A stretch of 5,161 bases of DNA from the NCBI GenBank assembly GCA_046481785.1, contig JAWOJF010000039.1, positions 1-5,161 on the forward strand, read 5' to 3'. The translations under genes were made by a program, and so were the position numbers. Each line of letters starts with the position of its first letter. The first letter of the stretch is position 1. Shown piece after piece: positions 1-5,161 of this stretch. Source of the DNA: JAWOJF01 sp046481785. GTDB taxonomy: Bacteria; Bacteroidota; Ignavibacteria; Ignavibacteriales; Ignavibacteriaceae. The notes beneath the pieces were generated by a model. It did not search any database. It had not been told where the DNA came from and saw only the letters and a list, made by a program, of their open reading frames with translations.

Positions 1-1
1 A

Positions 2-904
2 ATTGAACTCGCAAAGCAGCACAATACTAAAGTTATTCTGTCGGTTGGTGGATGGGAAACTTCTTATAATTTTCCGCAGGTGGCAGCCGATCCCTTAAAA
101 CGTACTAACTTTGCACACTGGTGCGTAGAACATATTACTCAATATGGTTTTGATGGTATTGATATCGACTGGGAATTTCCGGGTTATAAACCTCATAAAG
201 GTACTGAGTATGACCGTGAAAACTTTACCAAACTTCTTCAAACTGTTCGAGATAGTCTTCAGGCACTTGGTGATAAATCCGGCAGAAATTATCTGCTAAC
301 TGTTTCTCTGCCTGCCGCTGCCAGCCATTTGACAGATATTGAAGTACAAAAGATATCCTCTCTTGTAGATTATATGAATATAATGACGTACGATTTGTTT
401 GGTCCCTGGGGTAAAATCAGTAATCATAATTCAGCATTATACGGGCCTGCCCTGGGGGACCCTGCACGCAGTGTGGATGGTGCGTTTAAACTATACAATA
501 AGGGACATAATGTTCCATCAGAAAAAATTAATATGTGTGCTGCCTTCTTTGGCTATTCCTATGCTGACTGCAGTGAAATATATGGTGAACATAGTGGTGC
601 TGATACAATTCTTTTCCCGGCAGGGCAAGATATTTTTTATTCGCGCATTGCAGGCAAGATGGATCAGTTTGAGCGACATTGGGATAGTACAGCAGGGGCA
701 CCTTATCTTATAAGTGAACTACATAATACTTTAATTTCATTTGAAGATGAAGTATCGGCTTCTATGAAGGCCGGATATGTAAAAAAAAATAATGCGGCAG
801 GGATAATCATTTGGCCTTTGATGGGAGATTATTTATCCGATGGAAAAACACCATTGCTTGATGCAGTTTATGAAACATTAAACGATGTGAAAATTTCAAA
901 ATAA
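2..904 (+). CDS. GH18 chitinase-type glycoside hydrolase, 3' part (start lies upstream of the window)
   Basis: The reading frame is open from base 2, so the GTG at 80 is internal and the gene is cut by the left edge; 300 residues are visible. Near the left edge is the GH18 beta-3 motif SVGGW (SxGG). The catalytic signature DGIDIDWE follows at 152-175, with the predicted proton donor Glu at 173-175. The substrate-assisting motif MTYD is at 383-394, followed by NHNSALYG, which resembles the NSPLY stretch of classical chitinases. The last barrel strand, IIIWPLMGD, carries the conserved Trp (812-814). GH18 enzymes cleave beta-1,4 bonds next to N-acetylglucosamine by substrate-assisted catalysis. 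The DWEFPG context favours a chitinase-like enzyme over an EndoH-type endo-N-acetylglucosaminidase, but the true substrate is not established. The usual FYGR motif reads FFGYSY here. The missing 5' end should hold the export signal. The gene ends with TAA 33 bases before the next gene, probably in the same operon. Confidence 0.92.
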   Translation: MELAKQHNTKVILSVGGWETSYNFPQVAADPLKRTNFAHWCVEHITQYGFDGIDIDWEFPGYKPHKGTEYDRENFTKLLQTVRDSLQALGDKSGRNYLLTVSLPAAASHLTDIEVQKISSLVDYMNIMTYDLFGPWGKISNHNSALYGPALGDPARSVDGAFKLYNKGHNVPSEKINMCAAFFGYSYADCSEIYGEHSGADTILFPAGQDIFYSRIAGKMDQFERHWDSTAGAPYLISELHNTLISFEDEVSASMKAGYVKKNNAAGIIIWPLMGDYLSDGKTPLLDAVYETLNDVKISK

Positions 905-921
905 TTAACATTTATATGCGC

Positions 922-927
922 AGGAAA
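922..927 (+). promoter_or_regulatory. Shine-Dalgarno-like site for the 938 gene
   Basis: AGGAAA lies 10 bases before the ATG at 938. It supports this ATG as the start. No other start codon lies in frame between the upstream TAA (902-904) and 938. Spacing is slightly long, and ribosome binding sites are often weak in Bacteroidota. Confidence 0.45.
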
Positions 928-937
928 CAGCAGTAAA

Positions 938-2392
938 ATGTATTCTCAATCGATCATATTTCCTAAAGCTTTCGGAGTAGCTATTGATGATTTGGGATGG
1001 ATCCAGGGGAGTTCTCTCAGGGATGAAAACGGACCCTCGAGAATTGGCGTTAACAGGGAAATGGGAATGAAAGATTATTTCCCTATAGTTGAAACAGGGA
1101 AAGCCTTGGGAATAAGATTTCAGGGATTGTTTGTTTTATCCGAAATGGACAGGCTGAATATATGTGCGAAATATCCTACTACTACTAAGTATGGTTCTGA
1201 TTTTGATAATTCGGAGAATATTAAACAAGAGCAGCTTGATATTATGAACTATGTAATTGACAACGCAGCTTACCTCGAGTTTGGGCTTCATGGTGTGGGC
1301 CATGAACATTTTACAAACGGAATAAGAACAAGAGCAGAATGGTATGACCTTAAGAATAAAAAGCCATGGCCTGAACACGATACCAGGGATCATTTAAAAG
1401 CATTTACGGAAATTATGGCGCAGTATGGATTAACAAAAGGAAACGGACACTCATTCCCTGAAAGTTTTGTCCCATGCGCATATGGTTACTACTGGAATCC
1501 GGAAAATGAACTGAGTACCGGTAAATTTGCAGGCGGGATGGGGGTAAAATATGTTAATACATGGTTTGAACAAATACCCGAATGTAATCCACCTATTGAA
1601 TACGGCGGCGGCTTTGACCATGGTGTGCTTGTAATAAACAGGCATATTTACGGAAATCAATGGTATGAACTAGCCTCACTTCCTGCGGCATCACTTGAAG
1701 AATATGAAACAGATATTATAGAAACCCATTGGCCTAACTGGCTTGCACAGGATTATTTCCTCCAGGAAGAACTTAATAAAAAATGGATAGAATTTTTTAC
1801 AAATATTCAAAAAAGCAAAACACATTATCTTGCTAAAAATACTGAGCAGCTTTATTCTCAATGGCTTTACAAAAAATATACAAAAGTGAAGGAAGTTAAG
1901 GGAAAGATTTTTATTGACAACAGAAACATGCCTGCTGATGCTTATAACGGGGATCTGCTGGGAAACATGGTATTGAAAATAGAGTTGAAAGAAAATCAAC
2001 ATATCTCCAAAGCGGAAATAAATGGAAGTACTGTTTCTGCTTATTATGAGGATGCCGGTTATGGGTTTATATACTTAAACAGGCTGGAACAAAAAGAATA
2101 TGTATTAACTTATGAAACAGGAGTGGACACACTGCCGGTTTACATAAATAACACAGGAACTTATAACATTTATAGTTTTAAGAATACAGTTACTAATATA
2201 ATCTTCAGAATAAAAATGTATGGTACCCAGGCGGTCCGGATTAAATGTCCTAACCCCATAAGTGTAAATTCAGATAACCCCCGGCTTAAAATAATATCAA
2301 GCAATTACAATAACAGTGAAAAAATTTTATCGATAGAAATTTGCGGGCATGATATTCAGGGGGAGCAGGGAATCATTTCAATAGACTTGTAA
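938..2392 (+). CDS. Uncharacterised NodB/DUF2334-like predicted metal-dependent hydrolase (polysaccharide deacetylase fold)
   Basis: This is a complete 484-residue protein whose biochemical function I do not know. Residues about 12-18 (GVAIDDL) form a hydrophobic strand ending in Asp17-Asp18, like the catalytic base and metal ligand of the NodB motif TFDDG. Residues 114-124 (EFGLHGVGHEH) match the H-x-x-x-H metal motif (His118, His122) and strongly resemble the HGxxHE stretch of DUF2334-type proteins. SFVPCAYGYYW (176-186 approx.) could be the third barrel motif. ETHWPNW (262-268) places a His264 near the end of the barrel, where NodB enzymes have their last catalytic His. From about residue 320 onward the protein is beta-rich, like an accessory domain. 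The likely role is removing acyl groups from, or hydrolysing, a sugar derivative; this is inference. The N terminus shows no signal peptide or lipobox, which is odd beside exported neighbours. The start is fixed by the in-frame TAA at 902 and the first strand beginning at about residue 12. The next gene starts 29 bases after its TAA. Confidence 0.8.
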   Translation: MYSQSIIFPKAFGVAIDDLGWIQGSSLRDENGPSRIGVNREMGMKDYFPIVETGKALGIRFQGLFVLSEMDRLNICAKYPTTTKYGSDFDNSENIKQEQLDIMNYVIDNAAYLEFGLHGVGHEHFTNGIRTRAEWYDLKNKKPWPEHDTRDHLKAFTEIMAQYGLTKGNGHSFPESFVPCAYGYYWNPENELSTGKFAGGMGVKYVNTWFEQIPECNPPIEYGGGFDHGVLVINRHIYGNQWYELASLPAASLEEYETDIIETHWPNWLAQDYFLQEELNKKWIEFFTNIQKSKTHYLAKNTEQLYSQWLYKKYTKVKEVKGKIFIDNRNMPADAYNGDLLGNMVLKIELKENQHISKAEINGSTVSAYYEDAGYGFIYLNRLEQKEYVLTYETGVDTLPVYINNTGTYNIYSFKNTVTNIIFRIKMYGTQAVRIKCPNPISVNSDNPRLKIISSNYNNSEKILSIEICGHDIQGEQGIISIDL

Positions 2393-2421
2393 TTTTTTTA
2401 ACATTAACAAAATATAAGAGT

Positions 2422-4470
2422 ATGAAAAAAATAATATATCAAATTTGTTTTGCCGCTTTACTGGGGCTGTTTAGTGCATGTGCAGATTCTTATCAGGAGC
2501 CTGAAATATCTTCAGACATATTTACGATAAAATATGACAGCCTCATGCACAGCTTTGTTGATAGTAAACTGCCTGGTTCAGAGGGATTAATGGATAAATA
2601 TTTTCCCTCGGAAGTTATCTATATCGGAGATGAAGCAATATCCGATTTTAAACTGGAAACAATTGATCTGGATAAAAGTGATTCTGTACAGACATTGATA
2701 TTAACAGGCACTAGTACAGGGGAAGGTGTAAATCTGAAAAAAGAAATACGAACAGCAATATATTCTGAATTTCCCTCAATGGCTTTTGTTAATGTAACTT
2801 ATACCAATTCAGGCAAAGAGGATTTAAATGTAACAGGGTGGGTAAATAATTCCTACACAATTTCATCAGGCAGCGGATCAGGTAATAAATTCTGGTCGTA
2901 TCAGGGAGCATCCTTTCCTGACAGAAGAGATTGGGTAATGCCCTTAACTGACGGCTTCAGCCAGGAAAATTATATGGGAATGAATGCCAGTGATTACGGC
3001 AACGGTACACCCATAGCAGATGTTTGGAGAAAAGATATTGGTATGGCAATAGGACATGCAGAGGTTACTCCAAAACTTGTATCGCTTCCTGTAGAGGTAA
3101 ATTCTTTGTCAGAAGGTGCAGATGTAAAAGTAATGTATAAGAAAGAAAAGACACTTCATCCCGGTGAATCAATAAAGACATATGAAACTTTTATTAATAT
3201 TCACAAAGGCGATTATTACGCTACATTAAAAAACTTCAGGAATGTAATGGCAAAAAAGGGGCTGGTTATACAGGAAGCGCCTGCCGGATCTTATGAAGCT
3301 GCCTGGTGCGCCTGGGGATATGAAAGGGACTTTAATGTAAAAGAAGTTTTAGGAACACTTCCTAAAGTAAAGGAGCTTGGTTATAAATGGGCTGTTCTTG
3401 ATGACGGCTGGCAGACTTCAGAAGGAGACTGGTACCTGCATCCTGCAAAATTTCCTAATGGTGATAAAGACATGATTGCATTTGTTAACAAAATAAAAGA
3501 GGCAGGCTTAAAGGCGCAGCTTTGGTGGGCTCCCTTAGCGGTTGATCCCGGTACTGATTTAATTAAAGAACATCCCGATATGCTGCTGCTAAATAAAGAC
3601 GGATCAAAGCAGGATATATCATGGTGGGATAGCTACTACCTCTGTCCGGCTTATGATAAAACGTTAAGCTATACAAAAGATCTTGTTATAAAAATAATGA
3701 AGGATTGGGGATATGAAGGACTAAAAATAGATGGTCAGCATTTGAATGGTGTTCCGCCCTGTTATAACCCTGCACATAAACATGCTTACCCCGAAGAGTC
3801 TGTTGAAAAACTTCAGGACTTCTGGAAGATGGTTATTGAGACTGCACAGGAAATAAATAAAGATGCAGTTATACAAATTTGTCCATGCGGTACTTCATAT
3901 TCATTTTATAATCTTCCTTATATGAATCAAACAGTAAGCTCTGATCCGCTTTCTTCCTGGCAGATTCGGTTAAAAGGTAAAACACTTAAAGGACTAATGG
4001 GTGAAAGCGCATCTTATTACGGTGATCATGTTGAGCTTAGTGATAATGGTACCGACTTTGCAACATCAGTTGGAATTGGTGCCGTTGTTGGGACTAAGTT
4101 TACATGGCCCTCAGACAGGCATCCGCAAAAAGGATACATACTAACTAAAGATAAAGAAATTGAATGGAAGAAATGGATAGATATTTATCATCAAAAAATG
4201 CTGCCTAAAGGTGAATATCTTGGAGAACTTTATGATATAGGTTTTGATGTACCGGAAACTCATGCTATAAAAAAAGATTCCCGATTATATTATGCATTCT
4301 ATGCTGATAAATGGAATGGCCAGGTGGAACTCAGAGGTTTGGAGAGTAAGACATATAAAGTAACTGATTATGTGAATAATAAAGAGTTAGGTGAGGTTAA
4401 AGGGCCTGTAGGAAAATTGGATGTTGAATTTAATAAAAGTTTGCTCATTGAATGTATTCCGGTAAAGTGA
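2422..4470 (+). CDS. GH36-type (melibiase family) alpha-galactosidase-like lipoprotein
   Basis: This is a complete 682-residue protein, about the usual length for GH36. It opens with a lipoprotein signal: MKK, a hydrophobic core, then FSAC with Cys20 as the predicted lipidated residue, so it is anchored to a membrane and perhaps surface-exposed. Residues about 30-285 are beta-rich, fitting the GH36 N-terminal sandwich domain. The catalytic barrel runs from about 290 to 600. Its motifs are WCAWGY (295-300), DDGWQ (327-331), LWWAPLAVDPGTDL then EHPDMLL, LKIDGQ with predicted nucleophile Asp437, and SSDPLSSWQIR with candidate acid/base Asp508. The two aspartates are 71 residues apart, close to the spacing I recall in known GH36 enzymes. 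A small beta domain ends the protein. The family releases terminal alpha-galactose, alpha-N-acetylgalactosamine in some members, or transfers galactose in raffinose synthases. The specificity here is uncertain because CPCGTSYSF (487-495) replaces the glycine-rich GGGRFD segment of classical alpha-galactosidases. Its position between the other hydrolase genes suggests side-chain trimming of a complex glycan. Confidence 0.88.
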   Translation: MKKIIYQICFAALLGLFSACADSYQEPEISSDIFTIKYDSLMHSFVDSKLPGSEGLMDKYFPSEVIYIGDEAISDFKLETIDLDKSDSVQTLILTGTSTGEGVNLKKEIRTAIYSEFPSMAFVNVTYTNSGKEDLNVTGWVNNSYTISSGSGSGNKFWSYQGASFPDRRDWVMPLTDGFSQENYMGMNASDYGNGTPIADVWRKDIGMAIGHAEVTPKLVSLPVEVNSLSEGADVKVMYKKEKTLHPGESIKTYETFINIHKGDYYATLKNFRNVMAKKGLVIQEAPAGSYEAAWCAWGYERDFNVKEVLGTLPKVKELGYKWAVLDDGWQTSEGDWYLHPAKFPNGDKDMIAFVNKIKEAGLKAQLWWAPLAVDPGTDLIKEHPDMLLLNKDGSKQDISWWDSYYLCPAYDKTLSYTKDLVIKIMKDWGYEGLKIDGQHLNGVPPCYNPAHKHAYPEESVEKLQDFWKMVIETAQEINKDAVIQICPCGTSYSFYNLPYMNQTVSSDPLSSWQIRLKGKTLKGLMGESASYYGDHVELSDNGTDFATSVGIGAVVGTKFTWPSDRHPQKGYILTKDKEIEWKKWIDIYHQKMLPKGEYLGELYDIGFDVPETHAIKKDSRLYYAFYADKWNGQVELRGLESKTYKVTDYVNNKELGEVKGPVGKLDVEFNKSLLIECIPVK

Positions 4471-4550
4471 TGTTTGGTTAAAGCAAGATTAAATTCTGTT
4501 AAATATACACGTTTACAAATGTGGAATTAATAAAAGAATATGGAGTAAAA
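4471..4550 (+). other. 80-base intergenic gap, the longest in the window
   Basis: This AT-rich spacer separates the alpha-galactosidase-like gene from the amidohydrolase gene. I see no stable hairpin followed by a T run, so read-through is likely. A TTTG at 4473-4476 with TAAATATA at 4500-4507 only loosely resembles the Bacteroidota -33/-7 promoter pair, so an internal promoter is possible but not supported. An in-frame GTG at 4521 is less likely than the ATG at 4551 as a start, because it would put extra residues ahead of the signal peptide. Confidence 0.4.
4542..4545 (+). promoter_or_regulatory. Shine-Dalgarno-like GGAG for the amidohydrolase gene
   Basis: GGAG sits five bases before the ATG at 4551, a normal spacing. 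It favours this ATG over the in-frame GTG at 4521. Confidence 0.5.
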
Positions 4551-5161
4551 ATGGAAATACATAAATTAATTAATAAATTTCTTCTATTTTGTTTTTGTTC
4601 GGCATTAACTTCTCAAATATCCGCCCAGACACCTCCGGATAAACTGTTGTTGAATAGTTTCAGGCCTAAAAATATTTACAATACACCTGTAACAAATATT
4701 GAAAAGGCAAAATACCCTGTAATAGATATGCATTCACATGCCTACGCAGAATCCCCCGGACAAATAGACCAATGGGTAAAAACTATGGATGAAGCCGGGA
4801 TTGAGAAAACAATTGTCTTAACTTATGCTTATGGAGCCAAGTTCGATTCAATATATGCTGAATATTCCCGCTATCCCGGAAGATTTGAATTGTGGTGTGG
4901 GATTGATTATACCGGTTATGATAAACCCGGTTTTGGAGAGAATGCTATAAAGGAACTTGAAAGATGTTATAATGCAGGGACAAGAGGAATTGGTGAAATG
5001 GGTGATAAAGGGAAAGGACTTTTTTATTTTCAGCCGCCTGCTTACGGTATGCATGTAGATGATAAAAGAATGGATCCTATACTGGAAAAATGCGGTGAAC
5101 TGGGAATGCCTATTAATATTCATGTAGGTGAACCTCAGTGGTTTTATGAATCTATGGATTC
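4551..5161 (+). CDS. Exported amidohydrolase-family protein (Amidohydro_2-like), 5' part, cut by the right edge
   Basis: An open frame starts at ATG 4551 and runs to the window end without a stop, giving 203 residues. Residues 1-25 form a signal peptide: basic residues, a hydrophobic stretch (FLLFCFCSALT) and an ISA|Q cleavage site, so the mature protein is probably periplasmic or secreted. VIDMHSH (57-63) is the beta-1 HxH metal motif of the amidohydrolase superfamily (His61, His63). Next come EAGIEKTIVL, a typical second strand, and GTRGIGEMGDKGKG (143-156), where Glu149 sits in a region often near the active site. INIHVGEP (188-195) supplies the next expected metal-site His, His191. The remaining ligands, usually one His and one Asp, would lie past the edge. 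Amidohydro_2 proteins act as hydrolases, decarboxylases or lactonases on small molecules, and this sequence does not reveal which. The GGAG at 4542 decides the start. Co-orientation with the glycosidases suggests a shared substrate, which is inference. Confidence 0.85.
   Translation, partial: MEIHKLINKFLLFCFCSALTSQISAQTPPDKLLLNSFRPKNIYNTPVTNIEKAKYPVIDMHSHAYAESPGQIDQWVKTMDEAGIEKTIVLTYAYGAKFDSIYAEYSRYPGRFELWCGIDYTGYDKPGFGENAIKELERCYNAGTRGIGEMGDKGKGLFYFQPPAYGMHVDDKRMDPILEKCGELGMPINIHVGEPQWFYESMD

Noticed and set aside
80..82. GTG as the start of the GH18 gene
   Set aside because: The frame is open upstream to base 2 and encodes the conserved SVGGW strand, so the true start is outside the window.
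399..713. 104-codon + strand open frame inside the GH18 gene
   Set aside because: It overlaps the strongly supported GH18 frame, and its translation shows no recognisable domain.
1136..2002. Three minus-strand open frames opposite the NodB-like gene (1136-1393, 1451-1660, 1691-2002)
   Set aside because: They are antisense shadows of a gene with clear motifs. Their translations are Phe/Ile-rich, low in complexity and have no domain.
2390..2397. TAATTTTT as a Bacteroidota -7 promoter element (TAnnTTTG)
   Set aside because: The final G is missing and no suitable -33 TTTG lies at the right distance upstream. The match is expected by chance in AT-rich DNA.
2393..2399. T7 run after the NodB-like gene as an intrinsic terminator
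   Set aside because: I see no GC-rich hairpin just before it, and the next gene starts only 22 bases later.
4473..4507. TTTG plus TAAATATA as an internal promoter before the amidohydrolase gene
   Set aside because: The -7 match is poor and the spacing is a little too long. It is kept only as a possibility in the intergenic entry.
4848..5123. 91-codon minus-strand open frame
   Set aside because: It lies opposite the amidohydrolase frame, which carries a signal peptide and metal-binding motifs.

Overview
The window is AT-rich and carries four genes on the + strand, tightly spaced: two complete genes and one cut by each edge. The style suggests a member of the Bacteroidota. The alpha-galactosidase-like protein begins with a short MKK signal and a lipobox. 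The last protein has a signal peptide ending in the common 'SAQ' junction. Start regions are A-rich with weak or variable Shine-Dalgarno sequences, and glycoside hydrolases of different families sit side by side. The phylum is an inference from style; nothing here fixes the genus.

Layout: (1) 2-904, the 3' part of a GH18 chitinase-type hydrolase whose start lies upstream of the window. (2) 938-2392, a complete 484-residue protein with NodB/DUF2334-like metal-site motifs (DD near the N terminus, HGVGHEH in the middle) and a beta-rich C-terminal part; its function is unknown and it has no signal peptide. (3) 2422-4470, a complete 682-residue lipoprotein of the GH36 (melibiase/alpha-galactosidase) clan with recognisable catalytic motifs. 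(4) 4551-5161, the 5' part of an exported amidohydrolase (Amidohydro_2-like) that runs off the window. The gaps are 33, 29 and 80 bases, and I see no convincing terminator in any of them, so the four genes are probably co-transcribed.

Together they look like the enzyme section of a glycan-degradation locus (polysaccharide-utilisation-locus style): an endo-acting GH18 for beta-1,4-GlcNAc-containing chains, an exo-acting alpha-galactosidase or alpha-N-acetylgalactosaminidase on the cell surface or in the periplasm, a predicted metal-dependent deacetylase-like protein, and an exported metal-dependent hydrolase. No SusC/SusD pair, regulator or transporter is visible, so the substrate cannot be named. 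The least understood gene is 938-2392. No tRNA, rRNA, CRISPR array, insertion sequence or notable repeat was found.
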